A DNA stretch of 64,000 bases, from NCBI RefSeq assembly GCF_900770955.1, contig NZ_CAAGLX010000014.1, positions 62,001-126,000 on the forward strand. The letters run 5' to 3'. A model generated the notes under the pieces. That model had not been told where the DNA came from. It searched no databases and worked only from the letters and a program-made list of their open reading frames with translations. The stretch's first letter is position 1. Every line of letters starts with the position of its first letter. Source of the DNA: an uncultured Phascolarctobacterium sp. (lineage in GTDB: Bacteria > Bacillota > Negativicutes > Acidaminococcales > Acidaminococcaceae). Below, piece after piece: positions 17,369-26,909 of this stretch. The translations under genes were made by a program, and so were the position numbers.

Positions 17369-17410
17369 TTGACAGAACAGTGACTTAAATGTATTATGTA
17401 TACATAATAC
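17369..17410 (+). promoter_or_regulatory. aspA promoter with a 20-bp palindromic operator
   Basis: TTGACA (17369-17374), 17 bases, TATTAT (17392-17397). The perfect palindrome GTATTATGTATACATAATAC (17391-17410) covers the -10 and the likely start point, so a dimeric repressor bound there would block transcription. Confidence 0.75.
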
Positions 17411-17465
17411 AGATTGCGATTAAAAGCTGCTTATACACGCTTTTGCAGAAGGAGGCTAATGTATT

Positions 17466-18899
17466 ATGCGTAAAGAACACGACTTTTTAGGTGAATTAGC
17501 AATTCCTGATAATGCTTATTATGGTGTACAGACCATGCGTGCCATGGAAAACTTTCAGATTACAGGCTATACCGCCGACCCGCTTTTTATCAAAGCCTTG
17601 GGCATGGTCAAAAAGGCTGCGGCGCTGGCTAATATGAAAATCGGTCTTTTGGATGAAACGATTGGTAAAGCTATGGTGCAGGCCTGCGATGATATTATCA
17701 GCGGCAAGCTGAACGACCAGTTCCCGACCGATCCGATTCAGGGCGGTGCCGGAACATCCTTCAATATGAATACGAACGAAGTAATCTGTAACCGTGCTTT
17801 GGAAATTCTCGGTCGTCCGCGCGGCGATTATAATTATATCAGCCCTAATAACCATGCCAATATGTCGCAGTCCACTAACGATGTTATTCCTACATCCATC
17901 CGTGTATGCGCTCTGATGCGCGCCGAACAGCTTATTATTGCCTTGGAAAACCTGGCGGATTCCTTTGATAAGAAGGGCGAGGAATTCAAGGATGTACTGA
18001 AAATCGGCCGTACGCATCTGCAGGACGCTGTGCCTATTACCTTAGGCCTGGAGTTCAAAGCCTTTGCTTCCTCCATGCGCAGACGTAGTAACTATATTCG
18101 CCGCAGCTGTGAGCTGCTGCACACCATGAATATGGGCGCAACGGCAGTAGGTACCGGTCTGAATGCTGATCCCGAATATATCAAAGAGGTTTGCGAGCAG
18201 CTTACACTTGTTACCGGCGAGAGCTTCACTACCGCGGACAATCTTGTTGATGCTACCAGTAACACGGATATCTTTACTGATTTGTCCTCCAGTCTGAAAA
18301 CATCGGCACTTTCCTTGATTAAGATTTCCAATGACCTGCGCCTGATGGCCTCCGGTCCGAGAGCAGGCTTCTGCGAAATTACGCTGCCGCCACGCCAGCC
18401 CGGTTCCTCCATCATGCCGGGTAAGGTTAACCCCGTTATCCCCGAAGTAGTAGACCAAACCTGCTATCAGGTAATTGCCAACGATTTGGCTGTGGCCTTC
18501 GGCGTAGAAAACGGCCAGTTCCAGCTTAATGTTATGGAGCCTGTTATGGCCTACAATATTTTCAATTCCTTACGTTTCCTGACCAATGCCGTTAATACTC
18601 TGCGCACCCGCTGCGTAGACGGAATTAAGGCTAACCGTGCTCAATGTGCGGAATGGCTGGATAAGAGCGTGGGCATTGTTACCGCACTGCTGCCGCATAT
18701 CGGTTACGAAACCTGCTCCGTTTTGGCGAAGGAGGCGCTGGCAACCAACAGAAACATTAAGGACCTGCTCATTGAACGCAAGGTGCTGAGTAAAGAGGAT
18801 CTGGATGTTATCCTTGCTCCTGCGGAAATGACCAGACCGGGTATTGCCGGTAAGGAGCTTTTGAAGAAGATTCATGAGTCCAGAGAAGAACTGGTGTAA
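17466..18899 (+). CDS. aspA: Aspartate ammonia-lyase
   Basis: 477 residues; converts L-aspartate to fumarate and ammonia, feeding fumarate to anaerobic respiration or succinate metabolism. Fumarase/aspartase superfamily features: GGAGTSFNMNTNEV, the NDVIPTS and GRTHLQDAVP active-site stretches, and the signature GSSIMPGKVNPV. The TSFNMNTNEV and QLNVMEPVMA forms point to aspartase rather than fumarase. It has its own operator-bearing promoter and terminator. AGAAGGAGG lies eight bases before ATG 17466. Confidence 0.92.
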   Translation: MRKEHDFLGELAIPDNAYYGVQTMRAMENFQITGYTADPLFIKALGMVKKAAALANMKIGLLDETIGKAMVQACDDIISGKLNDQFPTDPIQGGAGTSFNMNTNEVICNRALEILGRPRGDYNYISPNNHANMSQSTNDVIPTSIRVCALMRAEQLIIALENLADSFDKKGEEFKDVLKIGRTHLQDAVPITLGLEFKAFASSMRRRSNYIRRSCELLHTMNMGATAVGTGLNADPEYIKEVCEQLTLVTGESFTTADNLVDATSNTDIFTDLSSSLKTSALSLIKISNDLRLMASGPRAGFCEITLPPRQPGSSIMPGKVNPVIPEVVDQTCYQVIANDLAVAFGVENGQFQLNVMEPVMAYNIFNSLRFLTNAVNTLRTRCVDGIKANRAQCAEWLDKSVGIVTALLPHIGYETCSVLAKEALATNRNIKDLLIERKVLSKEDLDVILAPAEMTRPGIAGKELLKKIHESREELV

Positions 18900-18940
18900 A
18901 GCACAAGAGAGCAGTTCTGTTATAACAATAGAATAAAAGC

Positions 18941-18989
18941 AAAAGCTGCAGCTATGCTCCTGAGTACGGGAGCAGGCTGCAGCTTTTTT
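18941..18989 (+). terminator. Terminator of aspA
   Basis: Twelve-base stem AAAAGCTGCAGC/GCTGCAGCTTTT with an inner GCTCC/GGAGC stem, followed by a T run. Confidence 0.9.
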
Positions 18990-19129
18990 GTTTGAGCTTT
19001 GGGAATTTTGCTTGTTAGCACAAGAAAATTTCTTCCGTCCCACCCGAAATCATGCTTTGGGGTGGGGGAAAAAGAGCTTCTTGTTGCTATAATTATAATG
19101 ACAGAAACTAATTTAGGAGGTTGATGAAT

Positions 19130-19759
19130 ATGCGCATTTATAAGAAATTGTTTTCCTGCTTAGCCTTATTGTTACTTTGCGTCGTGTGCTTGCTTGCGGA
19201 TGCTCCCAAGGTTCTGGCAGCGGAATTTCTGACTGCTGATGACGGGACATTTCTTTATATGAATAGCAGAGAGCTGGCAATCAGTGATGAGGAGGAAGGC
19301 GTGCAATTCTTCCTTGCTGATGACGGCACTCTGCAGCTGATGAACAAAAATACCAAAGATGTTTATAAGACCTTTGTTCCTGCGGAGAATGGAATGGTTG
19401 GCTATAGGGTGCGGGATGTTTTTACCGTCAATCCCGAAAATATATTTTTTGAAATAAATGCCACTATCGGTGCTCATGAGCAGAACTGCGGTTATTGGCT
19501 TATTGGTAAGGAAAACGGACAATGGGTGACATATGTAACCTTGGAAGATTTGGCTAAAAACGGCTATGCCATTGACCAATGGCGGCAAATTGTTACCAAG
19601 ATTAATACGGATGGCAGCGGACGTTTTATTCTGCTTAGCCAATATGAATATATGCCTCCGGAAGCCACCTTCGGCATGCAGAGAAAATATTGCACGGATT
19701 TGCAGCTGGAGCTTTTGTGGGATGATGCAGCGCAAGGGTTTGTTATGCGCAGATTGTAA
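19130..19759 (+). CDS. Secreted protein of unknown function
   Basis: About 209 residues. A signal peptide is clear (MRIYKKLFS, long hydrophobic core, cleavage near KVLAA). The mature part has two similar turns, LTADDGTFLYMNSREL and FLADDGTLQLMNKNTK, spaced about 40 residues apart, which suggests a small internal repeat. No family recognised. GGAGG at 19116-19120 favours ATG 19130; ATG 19124 is too near. Upstream, 18,990-19,110 holds only a CCCACCC/GGGTGGG-type hairpin. Confidence 0.75.
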   Translation: MRIYKKLFSCLALLLLCVVCLLADAPKVLAAEFLTADDGTFLYMNSRELAISDEEEGVQFFLADDGTLQLMNKNTKDVYKTFVPAENGMVGYRVRDVFTVNPENIFFEINATIGAHEQNCGYWLIGKENGQWVTYVTLEDLAKNGYAIDQWRQIVTKINTDGSGRFILLSQYEYMPPEATFGMQRKYCTDLQLELLWDDAAQGFVMRRL

Positions 19760-19777
19760 TAAGCATATGGAATAAGT

Positions 19778-19810
19778 AAAACAGGCAGCGGATTTGCTGC
19801 CTGTTTTGTG
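19778..19810 (+). terminator. Terminator of the secreted-protein gene
   Basis: Stem AAAACAGGCAGC/GCTGCCTGTTTT, six-base loop, T run. Confidence 0.88.
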
Positions 19811-19905
19811 TGCAGAAATCTATGCTTTATTTAGAAATATTTTGCGAGTAGGGTTTCTGTCAAAGGATGCAGAAAGTGCATTAGGTTCTGTGGCGTAATT
19901 TAAAC

Positions 19906-19938
19906 AATAAAAAACGCTGATGCATAAGCATCAGCGTT
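19906..19938 (-). terminator. Terminator of the tRNA-Gln/tRNA-Glu pair
   Basis: Stem AACGCTGATGC/GCATCAGCGTT with an ATAA loop; on the minus strand it is followed by a T tract. Confidence 0.88.
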
Positions 19939-19944
19939 AACTTC

Positions 19945-20019
19945 TGGTAGCGCTAAAGGGAATCGAACCCTTGATTTCGCCTTGAGAGGGCGACGTCTTA
20001 GCCGCTTGACCATAGCGCC
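19945..20019 (-). tRNA. tRNA-Glu (CTC)
   Basis: Minus-strand cloverleaf GGCGCTA...TAGCGCT with encoded CCA; anticodon loop CTCTCAA in a TCGCC/GGCGA stem gives CTC. The G1-T72 end pair is a wobble. Confidence 0.92.
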
Positions 20020-20022
20020 ATT

Positions 20023-20096
20023 TGGCTCCGGGACTAGGACTCGAACCCAGACCGAATGATCCAGAGTCACTTGTGCTACCATTACACCATCCCGGA
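20023..20096 (-). tRNA. tRNA-Gln (CTG)
   Basis: Minus-strand cloverleaf TCCGGGA...TCCCGGA with encoded CCA; anticodon loop CTCTGGA in an AGTGA/TCATT stem gives CTG. Three bases upstream of tRNA-Glu, so co-transcribed. Confidence 0.92.
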
Positions 20097-20327
20097 GTAG
20101 CAGTTCTTTTTGAGCACGCTCATCAGAACAATAACGATTATAGCAGATAGATAGCAGTTGGTCAAGTACTTTTTTGAAAAAAAGTAGAATTTTTTTCTGG
20201 AAAGTTTAGGAGGAACGGCAACGTTTGTTTGAAGTATAGATTGACGCATATGCTTTAGCATGATAAAATCTAGGTAATATAACGATTAAACAATGGTGAA
20301 TGAATATTCGTGACAGGGAGTGGTGGC

Positions 20328-21494
20328 ATGAAGCTTTTGCATTTGTCTGATTTGCATTTAGGAAAAAAACTCAATGAATTTTCTCTTTATGAGGATCAAA
20401 AATATATTTTACAACGGATTGTACAGATGATTTGCGCCAAGCAGCCTGATTGCGTACTGCTTGCCGGAGATATTTATGATAAACCGGTACCGCCGGCAGA
20501 AGCTGTCGTTTTGTTTGATGATTTTCTCAATCAGTTGGCGGAGCTTAAGGTGCCTGTGTGCATCATCAGCGGCAACCATGATTCGGCAGAGCGCCTGGCG
20601 TTCGGCGCGCAGCTGATGAGCGGCAGCGGCATTCATTTTGCGGGCAGCTACAACGGTGAGGAGCAGAAGCTTGTGCTGGAGGATGAATTCGGCAGAGTGA
20701 ATATTTTCCTGTTGCCTTTTTTAAAGCCTGCTGTTGTGAAGCATTGGGCACCGGAGGAGGCTGCAGCTGAGATTACAGGCTACCATGATGCGGTGAAATA
20801 TGCTGTGTCGCAGCTGCAGTTGGCACAGGACGAGCGCAATGTGCTTGTTGCGCATCAGTTTGTCACCGGTGCTGTTACCGCAGGCAGTGAGGCTGTTAAT
20901 GTGGGCGGATTGGATAATATCGGTGCTGAGGTTTTTTCTGCTTTTGATTATGTGGCTTTGGGGCATATCCATAATCCGCAAAACGTCGGCGGTAATGAGC
21001 GTATCCGCTATTGCGGTACACCGCTGAAGTATTCCTTCAGCGAATGGCAGCAGCAAAAATCCGTGACGCTGGTGGAGCTTGCCGAAAAAGGCAATATGAA
21101 GGTTACGCAGCTGCCACTGACGCCGTTGCGTGAGGTGCGCTATTTAAAAGATACCTTTGAGAATTTAATGGCAAGACCGAATTATGCCATGTTTCCGATG
21201 GATGAAAATGGCTTCCTGCAGGATTTTTATTATCTGACGCTTACGGATGAAAACGATATTCCAAATGCTATGCAGCGCCTGCAGACTGTATATAAGAATT
21301 TGCTGCAGCTTGATTATGACAATAAGCGCACGCAGGCGAATGCAGAACTGGAAATAACGGAAGATTTGGTAGAGAAAACACCGTTAGAGCTTATTGATGA
21401 TTTTTATCGTCTGCAGAACAATCAGAAACTGAGCGAGGAGCAGAAGCAGTATCTTACTAATTTGCTTTCGGAAATGGTAGGTGACGTATTATGA
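20328..21494 (+). CDS. sbcD: SbcCD nuclease subunit D
   Basis: About 388 residues. Manganese-dependent nuclease subunit of the SbcCD complex, which cuts DNA hairpins and processes breaks. Calcineurin-type metal motifs in order: HLSDLHLGK (near residue 5), LLAGDIYDKP, ISGNHDSAERL, ALGHIHNPQ. ATG 20328 follows GGGAG; a GTG 18 bases upstream is in frame. It overlaps sbcC by four bases. Confidence 0.95.
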   Translation: MKLLHLSDLHLGKKLNEFSLYEDQKYILQRIVQMICAKQPDCVLLAGDIYDKPVPPAEAVVLFDDFLNQLAELKVPVCIISGNHDSAERLAFGAQLMSGSGIHFAGSYNGEEQKLVLEDEFGRVNIFLLPFLKPAVVKHWAPEEAAAEITGYHDAVKYAVSQLQLAQDERNVLVAHQFVTGAVTAGSEAVNVGGLDNIGAEVFSAFDYVALGHIHNPQNVGGNERIRYCGTPLKYSFSEWQQQKSVTLVELAEKGNMKVTQLPLTPLREVRYLKDTFENLMARPNYAMFPMDENGFLQDFYYLTLTDENDIPNAMQRLQTVYKNLLQLDYDNKRTQANAELEITEDLVEKTPLELIDDFYRLQNNQKLSEEQKQYLTNLLSEMVGDVL

Positions 21495-23944
21495 GACCGC
21501 TGAAGCTGGTTATGAGTGCGTTTGGTCCGTATGCAGGCCAAACAGTTATAGATTTTTCTAAGCTCGGAGAGCAGGGACTGTATCTGATTACCGGCGATAC
21601 AGGTGCCGGTAAAACTGTAATTTTCGATGCTGTTTCCTATGCCCTGTACGGACAGACGAGCGGCGGTGTGCGTGATGCCAACATGCTGCGCAGCCAATAT
21701 GCGGATGCCGATACGCCGACATTTGTGGAGCTGGAGTTTTCCTTCCGCGGCAAATGTTACAGGGTAAAACGCAATCCTGAGTATCGCCGTCCGGCGAAGC
21801 GCGGAGGCGGTATGACGAAGGAAAAGGCCGGCGCCGAGCTGTACTATCCTGATGGACGCGTACCGGTGACGAGAATGTCTGACGTCGACAAGAGCATTGT
21901 GGAGCTTTTGGGGCTTAATCACAAGCAGTTTACGCAGATTACGATGATTGCTCAGGGACAGTTCCGCAAATTTTTGGATACCAATACGGATGAGCGCAGT
22001 AAAATCTTCCGTGATTTATTTCATACCTACTTTTTCCAGCAGCTGCAGGATAGGCTGAAGCAGGATGCTGCGGCTAAGCGTAACGAATTTGCCGAGCAGC
22101 AGCGCCGAAGCGAGCAGGCGCTGAACGGCATCAGCTGTATTTATTCTGTTTATACGGAAAAGCTGCAGAGCTTCGCTTTGCGTCACTATGAAGGCTGTGT
22201 TGAAGAAGTACTGGCCTTGGTTGACACAATTATTGCTCTTGACGAAAAGGAACAGCAGCAGGTGGCGGCAGCGGCGGCTATTGTGACGAAAAATCTGACT
22301 GCGCTGCAGGACAGCATGAGCGCTATTGATAAAAAGCAGCAGCTTGAAAAATATATGCAGACGACAGAAGTGAGAATAGCAGGCATGCAAAAGCAACTGG
22401 AGCAGGAAGCAGCTGCAGCAGTGCAAAGACAGGAGGCTCTGCAAAAGCTTGAGGCAGAGGTCAATGAAGCGCAAAAGGGCGAGGTGGAGCTGGCACAGAT
22501 GCAAACAGAAAGGCAGCAGCTGGCTGCACGGCAAAGAGAGCTGCTGCAACTGCAGGATATGCAGCAGCGTTACCAAAGGCAGGAGGTTGCACTTCTGCAG
22601 AAGCGTCAGGAGTATAAGCAGGCCTGCGATAATTTCAATCATCTTAATGAGCTGAGCGACGCTTGCTTTGACAGATTTTTGGGCGCGCAGGCGGGACTTT
22701 TGGCACACGATAAGCTGAAACCCGGCAAGCCCTGCCCGGTTTGCGGTTCCTGCGAGCATCCGCAGCCTGTGCAGCTGGCGCAGGATGCACCTACCGAAAA
22801 TGATGTTGAGCAGGCGCGCGCTAAAGCTGAGGCTGCTCAGAAAATAAGGGATGGCCTTATAGGTGAAGGCAAGGCTTTAAAGGAACATCTGGAGCTGGAC
22901 AAAACCTTGCTGCTAGGCAAGGGCGTGGAGCTGCTTGGCTGTGATGATTTGAAGCTGATTGCCGAAAGAGCGCAGGCAGAACTGAAGGATGTTAATAATA
23001 AGATTACGACCCTGCGCCTGAAGATGGGCTTTTTGCAGGAAAAGGTGGAGCAATACCGTAAGCTGGTGAAAACTTTGGAGCAGCAGAAGGCTGCCGACAA
23101 GCAAGCGGAGGCTGCGGCACAAAACTTAAGGCAGCAGCTGGCAGGTGCCGAAGGACAACTGCAGGAGCTGAAAAAGCAGCTCGCCGAACAGAATGAGCTG
23201 CTGACGGATGTTGATGAACAGGAGCTGCAGCAGGAGCATGAAAAGCTGCTGTCGCAGCAGCGTGAGCTGGAGCTGCAGGATAAACGGCTCTATGCCGCCA
23301 TCAAAAACAATCAGCGGATTAAGCAGGAGGTCAGCGGCTACGAAGCGCGCAGGGCAGCCTGCGAAGCGGAATACAGCTTGATCAACAGCCTTTCCGCAAC
23401 GCTGAACGGAACCTTGACCGGCAAAAAACGCGTTAATCTGGAAACCTATGTGCAGATGCACTACTTCGATAAAATTCTGCAGCGCGCCAATGTAAGGCTG
23501 TTGCACATGAGCCGCGGCCAGTACGAGCTGTGCCGTGATAAAATGCAGGATGCGGACAGCAAGACGGGCAACAGCAAAACAGGCCTCGATTTGGAGGTCA
23601 AGGATTATTACAGCGGTAATCTGCGCAGCGTCAAAACCTTAAGCGGTGGCGAATCGTTCATGGCATCGCTGGCGTTGGCGCTGGGGCTGGCGGATGAGGT
23701 GCAGTCCTGCGCAGGCGGCATTCAGCTGGATACGATGTTTGTCGACGAAGGCTTCGGCTCGCTGGATGACAGCAGTCTGCAGCAGGCTATTGCTACGCTG
23801 CAGGGCCTCAGCGAAGGCCATCGTCTTGTAGGCATTATTTCACACGTACACGATTTGCAGGAAATGATAGACAAAAAAATTCTCGTCAGGAAAAAACGCG
23901 GCCAACAGGGGACAGGCAGCGAAGTCGCACTGGTGGTAGATTAA
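21491..23944 (+). CDS. sbcC: SbcCD nuclease subunit C (SMC-like ATPase)
   Basis: 817 residues, a little shorter than many SbcC proteins. Rad50-like partner of SbcD. N-terminal Walker A GDTGAGKTVIFDA, long coiled coils rich in Gln and Glu on both sides of a zinc hook CPVCG near residue 414, then the signature LSGGESFMASLALALG and Walker B FVDEGFGSLDD. Start ATG overlaps the sbcD stop (ATGA). Confidence 0.95.
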   Translation: MRPLKLVMSAFGPYAGQTVIDFSKLGEQGLYLITGDTGAGKTVIFDAVSYALYGQTSGGVRDANMLRSQYADADTPTFVELEFSFRGKCYRVKRNPEYRRPAKRGGGMTKEKAGAELYYPDGRVPVTRMSDVDKSIVELLGLNHKQFTQITMIAQGQFRKFLDTNTDERSKIFRDLFHTYFFQQLQDRLKQDAAAKRNEFAEQQRRSEQALNGISCIYSVYTEKLQSFALRHYEGCVEEVLALVDTIIALDEKEQQQVAAAAAIVTKNLTALQDSMSAIDKKQQLEKYMQTTEVRIAGMQKQLEQEAAAAVQRQEALQKLEAEVNEAQKGEVELAQMQTERQQLAARQRELLQLQDMQQRYQRQEVALLQKRQEYKQACDNFNHLNELSDACFDRFLGAQAGLLAHDKLKPGKPCPVCGSCEHPQPVQLAQDAPTENDVEQARAKAEAAQKIRDGLIGEGKALKEHLELDKTLLLGKGVELLGCDDLKLIAERAQAELKDVNNKITTLRLKMGFLQEKVEQYRKLVKTLEQQKAADKQAEAAAQNLRQQLAGAEGQLQELKKQLAEQNELLTDVDEQELQQEHEKLLSQQRELELQDKRLYAAIKNNQRIKQEVSGYEARRAACEAEYSLINSLSATLNGTLTGKKRVNLETYVQMHYFDKILQRANVRLLHMSRGQYELCRDKMQDADSKTGNSKTGLDLEVKDYYSGNLRSVKTLSGGESFMASLALALGLADEVQSCAGGIQLDTMFVDEGFGSLDDSSLQQAIATLQGLSEGHRLVGIISHVHDLQEMIDKKILVRKKRGQQGTGSEVALVVD

Positions 23945-24086
23945 GGTAAAAATATCTCTGCGGAAGCAGAAAATTACTTTACCATAGATTGTCAGTGTGA
24001 TAAAATAATCTTTATACTTAAAAGACAAATTTATTGCTGACATGTTCGTAGCAGCAGTTAAAAAACAATTTATGGAGGGCTTGACG

Positions 24087-24674
24087 ATGAAATTATTGGA
24101 AGAAAAAATTGTTAATGACGGTGTTATCAAAAGCGGTAATGTCCTGAAGGTTGACAGCTTTTTAAATCATCAGATTGATGTGCCGTTTGTTGCGGAGCTT
24201 GGTAAAGAATTAAAGCGCTTGTTTGCAGACAGGAATATTACTAAAATCCTGACTATTGAAGCCTCCGGCATCGGTATTGCCTGCGTTGCGGCAATGTATT
24301 TTGGCGTTCCGGTAGTGTTTGCCAAGAAATCCAGCGGCAGCAATATGGATAAGGATGTTTACTTCACTCAAATTTATTCCTATACCCATAGCAAAACAAA
24401 CGACGTTGTTGTTTCCAAAAGATTCCTGTCCAAAACAGACCATGTGCTGATTATTGATGACTTCCTGGCTAACGGTTGTGCACTGGAAGGACTTATCGAT
24501 ATTGTACGTCAGTCCGGCGCTACTGTTGAAGGCGTTGGCGTTGCTGTAGAAAAAGGCTTCCAGGGCGGCGGCGACAAGCTGCGCAAAGCCGGCTACAACC
24601 TGCATTCCTTAGCTATTATTGATAAGATGGATGCCAAAACCAACACAGTAGTGTTCAGACATGAGGAAGCGTAA
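24087..24674 (+). CDS. xpt: Xanthine phosphoribosyltransferase
   Basis: 195 residues; joins xanthine and PRPP to give XMP for purine salvage. Xpt opening MKLLEEKIVNDGVIKSGNVL, then VDSFLNHQIDV, and the PRPP-binding loop VLIIDDFLANGCA near residue 130. ATG 24087 has GGAGGG upstream. Coupled to pbuX through TAATG. No purine riboswitch is visible in the 142-base upstream region. Confidence 0.95.
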   Translation: MKLLEEKIVNDGVIKSGNVLKVDSFLNHQIDVPFVAELGKELKRLFADRNITKILTIEASGIGIACVAAMYFGVPVVFAKKSSGSNMDKDVYFTQIYSYTHSKTNDVVVSKRFLSKTDHVLIIDDFLANGCALEGLIDIVRQSGATVEGVGVAVEKGFQGGGDKLRKAGYNLHSLAIIDKMDAKTNTVVFRHEEA

Positions 24675-25984
24675 TGAGCGAAAAACAATATAGTGATCCG
24701 ATATACGAATTAGACGGAAAAATATCTGTAAGCAAAGCGATTCCCTTCGGCCTGCAGCATATTCTGGCGATGTTCGTAGCGAATATCGCTCCGATTCTGA
24801 TTGTAGCCGGTGTGGTAAAAATGCCGGTAGAACAGAGCGGTGCGCTGGTACAGTCGGCAATGCTGGTAGCAGGCATCGGTACGCTGATACAGCTTTATCC
24901 TGTCTGGCGTGTCGGCAGCGGTCTGCCTATCGTTATGGGCATCAGCTTCACCTTTGTATCCATCGCCTGTGTTATCGGTGCTAAGTACGGTTACGGCGGC
25001 GTTATGGGTGCGGTACTGGTTGGCGGCTTGCTGGAAGGCTTTTTAGGCCTGGGAGCAAAATATTGGCGCCGTCTGATTCCGCCGATTGTTGCTGCTACCG
25101 TTGTTACCTCCATCGGTTTCTCTTTGCTGGCGGTAGGTGCTAACTCCTTCGGCGGCGGCTTCGGTAACCCAAACTTCGGTGATGCTCCTTATATTATTGT
25201 AGGCACGATTACTTTGGTAAGCTGCATTGCCTACAATATTTTCGCCAAATCCTTTTACAAGCAGCTTTCCGTGCTTTTTGGTTTGATTGTCGGCTATGTA
25301 GTTGCTTATTTTATGGGCATGGTAAACATGAGCAAGCTCGCTGAGGTTAAGCTGATTGCTATTCCTCAGCTGATGCCTTTTACCATGGAATTCCATCCTG
25401 ATGCAATTTTTGCATTCTTTTTGATCTTCCTGGTTTCCGCTACCGAAACCATCGGTGATACCTCTGCCATGACTGCTATCGGTCTGCGCCGTGATGTTAA
25501 AGAGAAAGAAATTTCCGGCTCCATTGTCTGCGATGGTCTGGTAAGCAGCTTGTCTTCTGTTTTCGGTTGCCTGCCTATCACCTCCTTCAGCCAGAACGTA
25601 GGCCTGATTGCTATGACGAAGGTTGTTAACCGTTTTGCTATCATGACAGGCGCTGTTATTATGATTATGGCAGGGCTGTTCCCGGCGCTGGGCGTGCTGC
25701 TGGCATCCCTGCCGGAGGCTGTTTTGGGCGGTTGCACCTTGATGATGTTCGGTTCTATCGTAGTCAGCGGCGTGCAGATGATTGCCAACTGCGGCTACAA
25801 TTCCCGTAATGTAACGATTGCTTCTCTGGCACTCAGCATCGGCATTGGCTTTACTCAGACACCGGCAATTTTTAAGATTTTCCCGGATCTGATTAAGAAT
25901 GGTTTTGCAGAAAACTGTGTAGCCGTAGTTTTTATCGTGGCTATGGTGTTAAATATCATTCTGCCTAAAGAGGAAGAAGAATAG
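24674..25984 (+). CDS. pbuX: Xanthine permease (NCS2)
   Basis: 436-residue membrane carrier, partner of Xpt. NCS2 features: SKAIPFGLQHILAMFVANIAPILI, the QNVG motif in ITSFSQNVGLIAMTK, ATETIGDTSAM, and a helical C-terminus. About 12-14 spans. The start overlaps the xpt stop. It is a diverged paralogue of the permease at 12966. Confidence 0.93.
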   Translation: MSEKQYSDPIYELDGKISVSKAIPFGLQHILAMFVANIAPILIVAGVVKMPVEQSGALVQSAMLVAGIGTLIQLYPVWRVGSGLPIVMGISFTFVSIACVIGAKYGYGGVMGAVLVGGLLEGFLGLGAKYWRRLIPPIVAATVVTSIGFSLLAVGANSFGGGFGNPNFGDAPYIIVGTITLVSCIAYNIFAKSFYKQLSVLFGLIVGYVVAYFMGMVNMSKLAEVKLIAIPQLMPFTMEFHPDAIFAFFLIFLVSATETIGDTSAMTAIGLRRDVKEKEISGSIVCDGLVSSLSSVFGCLPITSFSQNVGLIAMTKVVNRFAIMTGAVIMIMAGLFPALGVLLASLPEAVLGGCTLMMFGSIVVSGVQMIANCGYNSRNVTIASLALSIGIGFTQTPAIFKIFPDLIKNGFAENCVAVVFIVAMVLNIILPKEEEE

Positions 25985-26017
25985 CGATACGTGTTTTAAA
26001 ATAAAGAGGGGTTACAA

Positions 26018-26908
26018 ATGAAGATTATTGATGCCCATATGCATTATTACAATGTTGATGGTTTTGTGCAGGTTGCAGCCAATGCAGGTTATGAAAATAC
26101 AGCGGCATGCTGGCAGAAAATATGCGAAGAAAACAATATCGTTTTTTCCGTAGCTATGGGCAACACTAATTATACGTCTTCGAAATACGGTGGTGTTACA
26201 CCGCGTATGATTGACCTTGCAGCGCCTTTTGACGAGGCGCATTACAATCAGCCGCAAAACATGGGTTACTGCATGGGTGTAAACAGCGAGGCTATTACCG
26301 AAGCAAATGCGGAAAAAACGGCGCAGGAATTTGAACGCTTCATTAAGGACCCGCATTGTCTGGGCATTAAGCTCTATCCCGGTTATAACGCTGTCTATGT
26401 CAACGATAAAAGGCATTGGCCGCTGTTTGAACTGGCGCGTGCCTATAATGTGCCTGTTGCAATTCACACAGGCGATACTGCCTGGCCCAGCGGTCTTTTG
26501 AAATATTCGCATCCGCTGACTGTTGATGAAGCAGCAGTGGCATTTCCCGACGTTACCTTTGTTATAGCGCACTGTGGTTGCCCATGGTTCGCCGATGCGG
26601 CAGAGGTGGCCTGCAAAAACGCTAACGTATGCATCGACCTTTCCGGTCTGGTGGAGGGCAATCCTAAACCGCTGATGCTGCTCGAAAGACAGCGTGGCTT
26701 TTTGCGTCAGCTGCATACCTGGCTGAATTATCTTGGCAATTACGAAAAAATCATGTATGGCAGTGACTGGCCGCTTGTAAATATTCCCCTGTATATCTGG
26801 ATGATCAGCCACGTTGTTCCCGAATGCTATCACGAGGATGTATTTTATAACAATGCAGTAAGGATTTACAGTAAAATCGGCAAGCTGCTGGAAAAGTGCG
26901 GAGGTTGA
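26018..26908 (+). CDS. Amidohydrolase family protein (amidohydrolase-2 type)
   Basis: 296 residues, TIM-barrel metal-dependent hydrolase or decarboxylase. Metal motifs in order: DAHMH (His7, His9), IKLYPGYNAV, AIHTGD, IAHCGCPWF and YGSDWP. No signal peptide, so cytoplasmic. It lies 33 bases after pbuX with GAGGGG before the ATG, and probably belongs to the same operon. A role in breakdown of a purine-derived or cyclic compound fits the neighbours, but the substrate is unknown. Confidence 0.85.
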   Translation: MKIIDAHMHYYNVDGFVQVAANAGYENTAACWQKICEENNIVFSVAMGNTNYTSSKYGGVTPRMIDLAAPFDEAHYNQPQNMGYCMGVNSEAITEANAEKTAQEFERFIKDPHCLGIKLYPGYNAVYVNDKRHWPLFELARAYNVPVAIHTGDTAWPSGLLKYSHPLTVDEAAVAFPDVTFVIAHCGCPWFADAAEVACKNANVCIDLSGLVEGNPKPLMLLERQRGFLRQLHTWLNYLGNYEKIMYGSDWPLVNIPLYIWMISHVVPECYHEDVFYNNAVRIYSKIGKLLEKCGG

Positions 26909-26909
26909 G

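Noticed and set aside
19036..19070. CCCACCC/GGGTGGG hairpin as a REP or terminator
   Set aside because: No T run follows on the plus strand and no other copy was noticed, so no class can be given.
23945..24086. Purine riboswitch before xpt-pbuX
   Set aside because: xpt is a classic riboswitch gene, but I find neither the conserved J2/3 and J3/1 stretches nor a terminator-antiterminator pair; the region only offers a promoter and a GGAGGG site.
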